From Desulfobacteraceae bacterium Eth-SRB2 (GTDB lineage: Bacteria; Desulfobacterota; Desulfobacteria; Desulfobacterales; UBA11574), in contig RPGQ01000002.1 of NCBI GenBank assembly GCA_004193595.1, forward strand, positions 243,752 through 307,751: a DNA stretch of 64,000 bases, given 5' to 3'. The notes beneath the pieces were generated by a model. It searched no databases, was not told where the DNA came from, and was given only the letters and a program-made list of their open reading frames with translations. A program made the position numbers and the translations under genes. Below, piece by piece: positions 33,142 through 43,512 of the stretch; the first letter of the stretch is position 1, and every line of letters starts with the position of its first letter.

Positions 33142-34917
33142 ACCGATCCAGATCGGTCGGGGTTCGGGATTATCCCGCCCGACTCTAATTCAAAACCGTA
33201 ACTTTCTGTTCAAATGCCCCCGCTGGTCCATTAAGAGCCTATTCAAAAAAGCGTTAAAAGAAAGACGCCCCTAAATTTCTAAGATTCATAAGGGTTGACA
33301 CGACCCCGCTAAGCAGTTGGCAGTTTTTAGGTGTCTTGGCGTGATCACACAAAATAGGTCAACCGGTGATATGTAATGGATCTAATAACTTTTTGGCTGG
33401 TTTGAAGATCTGTGCTATCTCCAACATTATCGATCAGAATCTGACAACGATTTTCTGCTTTTCGATCTGTTAAGATTGATTAACCGCAACTTTTGACCGT
33501 TATTTATTATTATCCGAACTTTTGGACATTGAGGATGATTATGAGAAATAGGTTTCCTAAAATATGCCCATATCCTGCCTAAAGGGGCGGTGTTTCACCT
33601 CTTTAGGGGGAATTTTTTATGAATTGGCACCTAATCCATTTTTATTTTTTAGTTAGTGCCCATCCATAAATTTATATTGGGCACAAATTAAGTTTCAATG
33701 CAGAAATTAGCAATTTTTCGCAAGGTCAAAGGAAATCAGGAACACCGCGTCCCGCCCTGCGGCGGGGATAAATAATTCCGCAGATTGACGCAGAGATTAC
33801 GGAAAAGAACCATTCTGGATGAAATAGTTAATTTTACTCACATTATGATAACTGCGGGATTTACCGTATTTTTCTTGGCAGTTCAGTGGTCATCGGAGGA
33901 AGGGGGCCATGTATATCCAGCAATCAGATCTTTTTTGGGGGTATGAAAAGAGGAGTTTCGTGAAGGAAGTTATGAATATTGGGGAAAAAGAAAGAATCTT
34001 ATCACAAAGGAGACTTTCTCTTTCTGAGGGAGATCCCGCAGTCAGATTTTATATTCTTATCAAAGGACGGGTTAAACTGGCTATCAGGGTGAGACCGGGC
34101 GGATGGTTTATACCGTGGATCGTGCCGGAGAGGCTTTTGGCTGGTCGAGTCTGATCAGGCAGGATGTTTATTCTGCATCGGGAGAATGTCAGCAGAAACC
34201 ATACTTTAAAGGGCCGGATCGATTCTGAAAATCAGGAAGAGAGGCTATATCGACTTATAGATCATACAACCCCAGGTCAATCCCGCTCCTAAACAGATGA
34301 GTGGACATACTCTAATATGGTTTAGATCTTGCTTGGAAAGCTTCAATCAAAGACCTGTGATTTACTGCTATAGATCAAAGCTCGTCATAGTTTTTGAGAC
34401 ATTGTGTTTTTGAATATCATAAGGGTAAACTCTTTTTGAGGGGTTTGCCTTTTTTTGCATTTTTATAGGAAATACGATATATGAACTTTAAATTGAAGTG
34501 CTTGGACCTGCGTTTTTGGCAAGTTATCCCCAGAATCCATGATCCACTTTTAATGAAAAAGATTCGGTGATGATGCTGGTTCCGAATCTTCATTTTTAGG
34601 CGATTCACGATTGATGCAAGGAATCAAGCATTTTCACCTTTAGGGTTCCGCCACAATATCTTGAAAATCTGCATTGATCTATTTCCCCGAAACAAACCCG
34701 AGAGCTAACATTATACCTTTTCTGCAACAGGTATTTTAAGCTATTAAATTCACTCTTGCTTTTTATTTGAAAATTAGCTAAATTTAATTATACAGGAAAG
34801 CCTATTTCTCCAGTTGCCACCTCTAATTTCTAAAGTCTCTTTAAATAGGTTGATGTAATCATCGCCCATTTTTTAGTCAACATAAAAAATGTTTTTTAAA
34901 CACCGTAAGTTTCTGTT

Positions 34918-35385
34918 ATGTTTATCAGAAGTAATTTTGCTGAGCGCAGGAAGTATAATCGCTTCAAGGTAGCTGAAGGAGCTTTTGCTAAATTTCATAA
35001 GCCTCGTCTTTTTAAATTAATCAAACCCCGTATTGTCAAATCCGCTCCGATTATCGATATAAGTTTAGAAGGGCTTGCCTTTCAATATACAGATCGTACC
35101 ATGTGGTCACCCAATTTCAATGAATTATCTATTTCAAAGGCTGCTGTTGATGTAAAAATTGACAATGTACCCTTTAAAACCATTTCAGATTTCTTAGCAT
35201 CCAGATTTTCAGACTCTACGTTAATCAGAAGATGTGGCGTCAAATTTGGGAAATTGACACCATCTGAAAAACTGAAAGAAGTGGCTTATAAATATAATAC
35301 TTTGTTTGCTCCATCCACTACACCTGAGAATCATGTGCAATTTATACTTTTGCTTTGGTTTTACGAAATAATGGAGATGCCTTAA
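34918..35385 (+). CDS. PilZ-domain-like protein; C-terminus probably frameshifted
   Basis: RSNFAERRKYNRFKVAEGAFAKF...APIIDISLEGLAFQY..RRCGVKFGKLTPSEK. Another frame continues YTFALVLRNNGDALICPDAEEQRGLFGNVRERSMKEIAQRVCIE. Confidence 0.7.
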   Translation: MFIRSNFAERRKYNRFKVAEGAFAKFHKPRLFKLIKPRIVKSAPIIDISLEGLAFQYTDRTMWSPNFNELSISKAAVDVKIDNVPFKTISDFLASRFSDSTLIRRCGVKFGKLTPSEKLKEVAYKYNTLFAPSTTPENHVQFILLLWFYEIMEMP

Positions 35386-35540
35386 TATGCCCTGATGCAG
35401 AGGAACAAAGAGGCTTATTTGGAAATGTGCGTGAACGTTCAATGAAAGAGATTGCACAGAGAGTATGCATAGAATAAGAGTTGTTAAGCTTGGTTACTGT
35501 CATATGATGCAGAATATATACAAGGATTTGGAGGATAGCA

Positions 35541-36308
35541 ATGAAGAATAGATATTCAAGAAAAAGTATTTTATGTTCGGAGAAATATTATGGAAGAGGG
35601 TTTCATAGTCCTGGTGGTTATGAAGTGTTGGATCTTTTATTTAAAACATTAGAATTAGATAACATAGAAAATGTATTAGAAGTTGGTAGTGGATTAGGAG
35701 CAGCTACCCATTATTTTAATAAGTATTTTGGTGCTCAGGTGATAGGTTTAGATTTATCACGAGATATGGTAGATATTTGTAAAAAACGACAGACATCAGA
35801 TGAATCTAAGAAAGTTGAATTTATTCAAGGTGATTTACGTTTTACAGAATTTAACAAAAACCATTTTGATTTAATATGGATTCGAGAAACATTATTGTAT
35901 ATTCCTGAAAATGAAAGAAAAAAAGTATGGAATAATTTTTACTCTTTCTTAAAACCAGGGGGAACTTTAGCAATTATAGAGTGGTGTAGAGAACGAGAAT
36001 CTGTACCTGATGAGGTTATTGAATATAGGAAAACTTCTAATCATCACGATCAATATCCGCATGAGTTATTATCAGACTTGGGAAATTCTGGTTTTACTAT
36101 TTTCTTGTTGAAGGATTTGACGAATTTATATGTTCAAAATTTAAAAGATGGTTTGAACATATTACAAGAAATGGAAAATGAATTTAAGAAGGATTTCACA
36201 GTAGAAGAATTTAAAGCATTAGTAGAAAGAGTTGAATTGAAAATTAGAGCGTTTACTAGACGAGATTTTATAATGACTCTAGTAAAAGCAAAGAAATACA
36301 ATAATTAA
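35541..36308 (+). CDS. SAM-dependent methyltransferase (class I)
   Basis: VLEVGSGLGAATHYFNKYFGAQVIGLDLS; FIQGDLRFTEF; LKPGGTLAIIEW. Confidence 0.9.
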   Translation: MKNRYSRKSILCSEKYYGRGFHSPGGYEVLDLLFKTLELDNIENVLEVGSGLGAATHYFNKYFGAQVIGLDLSRDMVDICKKRQTSDESKKVEFIQGDLRFTEFNKNHFDLIWIRETLLYIPENERKKVWNNFYSFLKPGGTLAIIEWCRERESVPDEVIEYRKTSNHHDQYPHELLSDLGNSGFTIFLLKDLTNLYVQNLKDGLNILQEMENEFKKDFTVEEFKALVERVELKIRAFTRRDFIMTLVKAKKYNN

Positions 36309-37165
36309 AAGGTTGATAATTAAATTACGCACGTAGAAAATATGCCAATATATGAGTTTAAATGTTCAAAATGCGATGAATTTTCAAAGGGATAAGAATT
36401 CGCTTTTTGAGAGCGGATCAAGCAAAAAAACCAAGGTTGATAGGGTTGTGTGACGACTGGGGATAAGTAACAATATATTGTGCCGCAACTGATGCGGTAC
36501 CAAGCCCCAACCGGCTCCATTCAACAAAGACCCAAATACAGAATGAAGATCGTAATGTCAACCCGGCAATTAGCTTATGTAACGAGTATCTCACTTGAGC
36601 AGATCCTCATCTTCGGGCCTGGAATTAAGTCAGAAAATCCCATACCTATCGGCAGCTCTTACATAGACTCGATGCTTAATTCCTGCTTTGAATCGTGAAC
36701 CCAGACCATCACTTGAAGGGTATTGATTGGGTTAAGAAATCATCTATCCGAAACCATTGATAACTGCTATAAAACACACGTATCATATCCAAAATTCGTA
36801 TGATATCATTTTTCAATAAGGGCAAATCCATTTCACAGGGTTTGCCTTTTTGATTTTATTGATATATGTAATGAACAAGAATTGATTTCAGGTTGTTGTT
36901 CTGGCAAGTTATTTAAAAATCTATCAATACAGTTAAATGTGCGGCTAACGTATTAATAATTATAAGCGTTTCACTATATTTTTAGGTCGTATAATAATAG
37001 TTATGCTCTTGTACAAGAAGCCCAGTTTAAGTCGATATTGTAGTATAAAGTATTGCTTTGCGGTCGGGTTTATGAAAGGCATGTGGGAGCTATCCGGGTT
37101 ATAGGCGTCCCGGCAGAATTTAATAGCGTTCAATATGCTTGATGTCATAATTTTGAAGGAAAATT

Positions 37166-38569
37166 TTGATGGATGTATCTGCAAAACAACTTGTTGCCTT
37201 GTTTAAAGAAACAATAAACTTTCCACAACCAAACACACTAGAAGGAAGTGTAGAAAGCGCAAGAAATTACTATAAAATGATTCGGCAATTTGCTACTATG
37301 GGTAATATATATCAGTACTTGATACCAGAAGAATATGATGTTTTATCCATTTTGGAACTTGCAGATTTTATTTTAAATTTGAAGTTTGAAGAATTTCAAA
37401 AGATAGCGAATAACTTACCATTCATACTGGATGGGTTTATTCTGAAAGATAAGACAACATCCTATCCAGAAGCAGATGTTGACCCTTCATGGGAGCCTAC
37501 TATAGCTATGCTTTCTAAAAATCTCCCGGATGAAATAGACCTGACCGACAGCAGTCAGGATAATCTATTTTTTGAAGCAGCCACTGACTTATTGAACAAA
37601 TACCCAGAGACTTCTGCTCTTCAAAATCTTGACAGATGGATAACTTCCCGTCCAGAGAAGTATAAAAATGCAATGCTTCTGGTTTCAAAGCAAGCTCTTT
37701 CCAAAATGTATGTGAAGCAAATAGATTATCCTCTACATGTATCACTGGTACTCGCCATGTATAATGAGCACAATCGGATTCTTCCAAAAAGCAGTGATAA
37801 CCCCAATGGTGAAGATTTTGTCCGACGTAAGATAAAAAAAATGGAGTGGCTATTGAAAGATTCGCCTCTTAATTTCAACATGATTCTTGTTGATGATGGC
37901 TGTCCAAAACAGAGTGGGAAAAAAGCACAGGAAATTATTGAAAAAGAAGGATACAAAAATGTAAAGGTACTTTATCTTGACGATGGCATCAAAAGACAGT
38001 CAGTGGTTATTAAAGGATTAAAATCCACAAGTGACAGCCGAAAAGGAGGATCTATTCAATATGGTATGTGGCAAGCATTGGAAAATTATTCCGAAGGTGA
38101 TAAGCCGCATATAGTTGTCTTTACAGATGCTGATATGGCAACACCTGTTAATGAAATTGGACTTTTATTGGGAAAACAAGACGATAAAACCATGCTTACT
38201 ATTGCGTCACGCTATGACGCTGGGAGTATTTGTCGCGGTCCATGGGGGAAGAACGGAGAAGTTCAAGGGTTGACTGAGTTCGATCGTCGAATGGTCGGCT
38301 TGCGGGGACTTGTGTTTTCAAAACTGTTTCCGCAAACAGGGAAAATCACAGATACTCAATGTGGTCTCAAGGCTTTTAATTCAAAACTTTTAAGACAAAT
38401 ACTTTTGAAAACCAAGGTAAGGACATTCTCATTTGATATCGAATTGTTGGTGCTTGCAGCATCTACCGATACAGCCATAGCTATTGCTCCAATTTACTGG
38501 CATGACAGCTTTGCCGAATCCAGTTTTTGGGCAAATGCAACTGAGAAAACAAATGATGATGATAGTTAG
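37166..38569 (+). CDS. GT2-like glycosyltransferase; 3' end likely truncated at repeat J
   Basis: HVSLVLAMYNEHNRI..NMILVDDGCPKQSG..HIVVFTDADMATP..TDTQCGLKAF. Confidence 0.8.
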   Translation: MMDVSAKQLVALFKETINFPQPNTLEGSVESARNYYKMIRQFATMGNIYQYLIPEEYDVLSILELADFILNLKFEEFQKIANNLPFILDGFILKDKTTSYPEADVDPSWEPTIAMLSKNLPDEIDLTDSSQDNLFFEAATDLLNKYPETSALQNLDRWITSRPEKYKNAMLLVSKQALSKMYVKQIDYPLHVSLVLAMYNEHNRILPKSSDNPNGEDFVRRKIKKMEWLLKDSPLNFNMILVDDGCPKQSGKKAQEIIEKEGYKNVKVLYLDDGIKRQSVVIKGLKSTSDSRKGGSIQYGMWQALENYSEGDKPHIVVFTDADMATPVNEIGLLLGKQDDKTMLTIASRYDAGSICRGPWGKNGEVQGLTEFDRRMVGLRGLVFSKLFPQTGKITDTQCGLKAFNSKLLRQILLKTKVRTFSFDIELLVLAASTDTAIAIAPIYWHDSFAESSFWANATEKTNDDDS

Positions 38570-38609
38570 TAGTTTCCCCTGCTGTATTCTTCCAGTAATC
38601 CACACTGTT

Positions 38610-38965
38610 GATATCTGCAATTTATTTTGAAATTTGAAGTCGGTTTTTTGGTTGTGATATCCTTTTTCATCAGTGCCCGTTGGCACCATAAATAATCCAC
38701 TAAACTTGGCACAAAAAATTGATAAATAAATTTTTAAATCTTAAGATTGAGGAGAAAAATCAAAAAATTTTACTTTTTTTTAAAAAAAATCATCCGCAAA
38801 AAAACATTTTTTCAAAAAAGTTTTGCACGAAATAATTTTATCAAAACATCTTTGATAAAACCCACATTTCGGGTATTGTAAACCCATTGTAAATCTTTTG
38901 TCGGCATTTTTGCCGGTAAGTTATAACAATTTTGGGCCTTCAGTTTTAACACCCCTATACAGAAC
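38610..38965 (+). repeat. Family J dispersed repeat copy 3
   Basis: GCACGAAATAATTTTATCAAAACATCTTTGATAAAACCCACATTTCGGGTATTGTAAACCCATTGTAAA...AACACCCCTATACA, matching minus strand of 20702-20870. Confidence 0.85.
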
Positions 38966-39003
38966 GGGAGGATTTGAAACAGCTTCTAAAAGAGGAGAAT
39001 AAA

Positions 39004-39603
39004 ATGGACAAGGAATCAAATCTTTCAGAAACATTGAAAGATGAAAAACCCGTAAGTACGGCTCACCGCCATAGAGGAAAAACATCAGAAAGTTTCCTAA
39101 ACAAAGACATAATACTAAAAGAGCTGGATATCCTTCCGGGTCAAACAATCCTTGATGCCGGCTGTGGAAACGGCTACATGGCAAAGGAATTCTCGAAAAT
39201 ACTCAACAATACGGGAAAGGTCTATGCCCTGGATCCTGACACAGAGGCAATAAAAACGCTCAAACAAAAAACAAAAGGAACGAATATAGAACCCATAGAA
39301 GCAGATATAACCCAAACAACGCCCATAGAAGGATTATCAATAGACCTGATCTATCTCTCAACAGTACTCCATGGCTTTTCAGAGGACCAAATAACCAACT
39401 TTTTATTAGAAGCAAAGCGTCTACTAAAACCAAAGGCTCGTTTGGCAATTATAGAAATACAAAAACAAGACACTCCCTTCGGACCTCCTCTAGATATAAG
39501 GTTTTCACCTGAAGAGTTAAAAGAGATAATAAATCTAACACCTAAAACCTTGGTAGAAGTAGGACAATATTTTTATATGCAGATTTTTGAAAACATTGAG
39601 TAG
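39004..39603 (+). CDS. Class I SAM-dependent methyltransferase
   Basis: ILPGQTILDAGCGNGYMAKEFSKIL..KVYALDPD..EADITQTTPIE..LLKPKARLAIIEIQK. Start at 39004 preferred. Confidence 0.9.
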   Translation: MDKESNLSETLKDEKPVSTAHRHRGKTSESFLNKDIILKELDILPGQTILDAGCGNGYMAKEFSKILNNTGKVYALDPDTEAIKTLKQKTKGTNIEPIEADITQTTPIEGLSIDLIYLSTVLHGFSEDQITNFLLEAKRLLKPKARLAIIEIQKQDTPFGPPLDIRFSPEELKEIINLTPKTLVEVGQYFYMQIFENIE

Positions 39604-39691
39604 TGTCTATCCATAAAACTCCAATTCTTGTTAACAAATCTTGAATTGTGAATAATTATTGACTCAAATAAATATTTTCTGTATTTTTAAG

Positions 39692-40495
39692 GTGATGAAT
39701 ACATTAGGCAACCCGTATAAAGAAATGGGGACCACGTGCACAACGAGGCCCATCGCAAAAAAAAAGGTGGTTTGGAAGCGGTTCGAATCGGAGCCCTTTG
39801 AAGAGGGAAGGTTCCAGGCCAAGGTTCTCTCCCGAAGGTTCATTAATTCTGCGGCCACGGTTTTCCGGAAGGCCTACCCGGAAGTTTACGGTTCCCCGCA
39901 CGAGTTCGTGCTCATGCCGGAAAAATACGAGGAGCTTATTGCTCTCGACGAAAGCTGGGAAGAAGATAGCCGGAGGAAGGTGTATTGCATGCCCGTGGTG
40001 GTAGAACTCGAAACCGACAAGGTGGTCTCGGCAACCATGCTCACAAAGGTCGAAAAGAACCTCCAGGTTGAGTTCACTTTTGCAGCCACCCTTCCCGATT
40101 ATCGACTTAAGAAAATCATGCAGAACTTGAGGGCGATCACCTGGAAGGTTGCCCTGTCCTCAGGGGCGGAATACTTCACCACCTTCCTGGAGACCTGGCA
40201 CGACATCTCCCAAAAGTGGTGCATTAAGGACGGCTGGCGGGTGGCAGGAATTTTCCCGGGAAACTTCGTTCGATGGAAAAAACCGGACCAGGAGTACCGG
40301 GGCTGCACCGTCCACTGCTACCGCTATGTCCGTAACGGTGAGGACTTCGCTACCATGCCCGAGGAATGGAGCATCGCCCCGGAGTTCAGTGAACTCTGGG
40401 AAGTACTGGAACGGATAAACAAGAAAATTGGCGGGAAAGGGGATGTTCCATCATGGCTGGAAGAGTATGATCCAGGGTTCCTGAAAGACTTCTAA
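39692..40495 (+). CDS. Hypothetical protein, possibly GNAT-like fold
   Basis: Long ORF (278 aa including upstream extension). Confidence 0.6.
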   Translation: MMNTLGNPYKEMGTTCTTRPIAKKKVVWKRFESEPFEEGRFQAKVLSRRFINSAATVFRKAYPEVYGSPHEFVLMPEKYEELIALDESWEEDSRRKVYCMPVVVELETDKVVSATMLTKVEKNLQVEFTFAATLPDYRLKKIMQNLRAITWKVALSSGAEYFTTFLETWHDISQKWCIKDGWRVAGIFPGNFVRWKKPDQEYRGCTVHCYRYVRNGEDFATMPEEWSIAPEFSELWEVLERINKKIGGKGDVPSWLEEYDPGFLKDF

Positions 40496-40569
40496 GCAAT
40501 AGGGAACAGTCGTGCAGATTAGGACCAATAACAGCGGATGAATTGTGTTTTCTTGATCATAGAAATTAG

Positions 40570-40803
40570 GTAACCGTTCACAGGTTCAGGGTTCAACGTT
40601 CAGGGTTAAGGACAAAGAAGGCATTGAAGATCCGAAGGTCCTCGTTACAAACGTTCATTTTCCCAAGTAATTGCCAACTTGGCTTCAAATTTTGGATTAG
40701 GCCTGACGAAATTGACGTTTTTCTCGTAAATACGCATCCCAAATGCAGTCCGGGAACGAGAATGGAACCTTGAACCCCTGAACCTTTGAACCCGTGAACG
40801 CCT
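40570..40803. repeat. Palindromic element family L (GGTTCA iterated word)
   Basis: GTAACCGTTCACAGGTTCAGGGTTCAACGTTCAGGGTTAAGG ... CCTTGAACCCCTGAACCTTTGAACCCGTGAACGCCTAC. Confidence 0.85.
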
Positions 40804-40842
40804 ACGAAATTAGATATTAATATTAACTAAAGGAGGTTTCCC

Positions 40843-41175
40843 ATGTCAGAGCAAAAAATACCCAGTAAGCATTACCACAAACTATCCGAGCTTTTCCCCG
40901 AGGCTATTTCCGCTCTGGAGAATCTCGGTTCAACCATTCGACGTGTGGGTCCTATAGATGAGAAAACAATAAATCTAATTCAACTTGCAGCAGCTGCCGC
41001 AATCCAATCAGAAGGTTCGGTTCATTCTCATACTCGTAGAGCACTTCAAGCGGGGGTCACAAAAGAAGAAATCTATCATGCCCTCATACTCCTTGTTTCA
41101 ATCCTTGGATTTCCCAGGGTCTCAGCTGCAATCTCCTGGAGCCGGGATGTCATGGATAAAGAAGATAGGAAATAG
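40843..41175 (+). CDS. Carboxymuconolactone decarboxylase / AhpD-like protein
   Basis: IDEKTINLIQLAAAAAIQSEGSVHSHTRRALQAGVTKEEIYHALILLVSILGFPRVSAA. Confidence 0.88.
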   Translation: MSEQKIPSKHYHKLSELFPEAISALENLGSTIRRVGPIDEKTINLIQLAAAAAIQSEGSVHSHTRRALQAGVTKEEIYHALILLVSILGFPRVSAAISWSRDVMDKEDRK

Positions 41176-41314
41176 AGCGGTTAACCAACCGGATGCAGAT
41201 TATGGGTAAAACTCGCGCCGAACAGGCTCGGTTGTGCAAACCAAAGCCTCAAGATTTGAAAACGGTTTATTCCTATTTAGTACCTGGATTTTGCGAAATT
41301 CAGGCAGTAAATTG

Positions 41315-41800
41315 TTAAACCGCAATCAATTGATCTATCTCTTTTCGTACTGCTGAATAATATGTTTTCCATAAAAGCATTTTAGGCGTACGAAATTCTT
41401 TAAAATCAGGGTTAAGGTAGTCCTCATCTTCGAGCGCCATTTCAGTACCCGTGTTGTCGTAAAACAAAATGCCCGGCGTCTTATCTAGACCAAAGTCAGA
41501 TGCCAGCTTTGTTGCTGTTGCTTTATCCGGTTTTCCGTTTTCAACAACTTTAACCCGGGTAAATGCAATATTGTTTGTATAATCAGATGAAATGTATTTA
41601 AATAATGTTGCCACGCGTTGTGAAGATTCATCATTGTTCGAGTAAAAAAATACAACCAGTGGCTTTTTTCGCCCGCGAACGATACTCCAATAGTTTTCAA
41701 GGTTGATATCTACAACCGACGAGTTTTCCAGGATTTTTTCTACGCTTAACTTGGATAGGCGTCGGATTTCCGCCATATCGATCTTTGGATTAGTCTTCAC
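41315..41800 (-). CDS. Thioredoxin-fold protein lacking CXXC
   Basis: KPLVVFFYSNNDESSQRVATLF...FTRVKV..FGLDKTPGILFYDNTG. Confidence 0.65.
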   Translation of the reverse strand: MKTNPKIDMAEIRRLSKLSVEKILENSSVVDINLENYWSIVRGRKKPLVVFFYSNNDESSQRVATLFKYISSDYTNNIAFTRVKVVENGKPDKATATKLASDFGLDKTPGILFYDNTGTEMALEDEDYLNPDFKEFRTPKMLLWKTYYSAVRKEIDQLIAV

Positions 41801-42037
41801 AGAAAAGCTCCGAATTGCGCGGAAAACAAAAGCTGAAAAAATAAATTTCTTTAATCATCTTTGATCCTTTCAATAATGAGCATAAAATAGAGTGGTCGGG
41901 CTAATCGCCGTAGTGAATTACAACTCATTGCCGTCACAAAATCAAGTTTTTTTGTTTTCACTGCATTTGCTGTCAATCTAAATTTGAATGAATCAAATAT
42001 TTTTCCCATTTTGTTTACGATTATTTAGGGTTAAGCC

Positions 42038-42655
42038 TTATATGAATCCTAACAACCTAAAACCGTCACAAAAAAGAATAACTGCCAACGCACATAAGGC
42101 CATGCCAAGAAAACGCATGGTATAAATGTAGACATTGCCGGTTAAAAACGATCGGGACTTGCCGACGACTAAAGCGATCACGATTTTTGATCCAACAAGC
42201 AAGGCATAAAAACTGCCGATGAACGCAAGAGGGGCAAAAATGCCTTGGTTCATTGCTTTGGTTACTGTGGGCGCCCCAACACTAAACCAAAACAGATAAG
42301 GATGAGGGTTTAGGGCATTTACTATTATTCCTTTTGTCAAGGAGTTGGGTCTCATCCCTTGCAAGTTCAGTTCAACTCCTTTCGTACGTATACTTTGGAA
42401 ACCCAAATATAGGACAAAAAATCCACCCGCACATGAAATAACGCCTAATACCTTATGGAAACCGGATAACTTTACCAATATGAACAAAGTAAAAATGATA
42501 ATTGGCAAGTCGGTAATAATTGGAGCAAGCGCGACTTTAACCCCCGCTTTTATATCGTGTTGAAGCGTTTCAGAAATTACAAGCGTAAGAAGTGGTCCCG
42601 GGGCAAAACCTGCGGACAGGCCTAATATAAATCCTATACCTAAGAAATTTAACAT
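42038..42655 (-). CDS. LysE-family exporter
   Basis: GLSAGFAPGPLLTLVISETLQHDIKAGVKVALAPIITD; NALNPHPYLFWFSVGAP. Confidence 0.9.
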   Translation of the reverse strand: MLNFLGIGFILGLSAGFAPGPLLTLVISETLQHDIKAGVKVALAPIITDLPIIIFTLFILVKLSGFHKVLGVISCAGGFFVLYLGFQSIRTKGVELNLQGMRPNSLTKGIIVNALNPHPYLFWFSVGAPTVTKAMNQGIFAPLAFIGSFYALLVGSKIVIALVVGKSRSFLTGNVYIYTMRFLGMALCALAVILFCDGFRLLGFI

Positions 42656-43512
42656 TATTGATTATCTTCCTCTAACATAATCGTTTTTATTCATCGGGTA
42701 TGCCTTCGGTTTTCGCGAATCCTTATGCATCAAGATCTCAGCACATCTCTTCGCAAAAAATCGCTCAACTTAGGTTGCACCAAGGTTCGCCTCTCAGCAG
42801 CAGATTTTGGATGATCTTCGCCTTTGACAATATATCATTAAAATATTATGGATGTTAACCTTTATCATAGCCAAAGGATGAATTAAATCTCTAATTACAG
42901 CCCCTGAGCCCTCCGAAAAAACCACCGAATTCATAACAGTTGACCCTGCTGATGACCCTTGCAAGAAAAACTGTTCCTCTTATGTCTTTTCCCTATGTCG
43001 TTACCTACCCTATTCTTTCCTGAGATTCTTTCCTGAGATAAATATTTCATTTAACACTCTCCAAGTGCATTGATCGATATCAAGACAGGGAAAAGGTGCG
43101 GTGCGGTCTTTTCCAGAAAGTGAAACGTCAGCAATATATTTGTAATACCTAATATAAATAAAATAACTATATATTTATTTAGATTTTTATCCCTTTATGG
43201 TATAGATATTTTAATTATTTTAGTTTTTATAATTTTTATCTTGACATTCTTTTTTTAGCAGGTATACTGATTGTAACAATTTATAAAAAGCGGGCTTTTT
43301 TTCGGCCGTCGCGATTTTCTCTCTGAAGTTTTGGGAAATATGTTGAATGGGATATTTTTTCCTCTCACACGCTGAACATCAGAGCCGAAACATCACTTGC
43401 CTGATGTAGGCTTAATCCTGAAAAACCCCGTTTCCTTTTCCGGGGCCTTTCACTTTTAACAGAACCAGACCGTCGTTTATGAAGTTATTTAAAGGTTCAA
43501 GGAGGATAGGAT

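Larger units (their letters stand above)
26700..34207. pseudogene. Degraded inverted copy of about 15557-23150 (PKD gene 3' half, xth, HU, HAD, cNMP gene), interrupted by foreign segments
   Basis: Colinear reverse-complement match with pervasive single-base indels (26707-27130, 27970-28060, 28450-31615, 31940-32616, 33420-34207). Confidence 0.9.

Noticed and set aside
26958-34154. Small ORFs in the ORF track resembling PKD, xth, HU, HAD and cNMP-binding proteins
   Set aside because: They are fragments of the noisy reverse-complement copy of 15.6-23.2 kb, not independent genes.
26700-34207. Diversity-generating or hypermutation mechanism acting on the right arm
   Set aside because: Changes are mainly indels and homopolymer errors over coding and non-coding DNA alike, with no reverse transcriptase or A-specific substitution pattern; long-read error explains it better.
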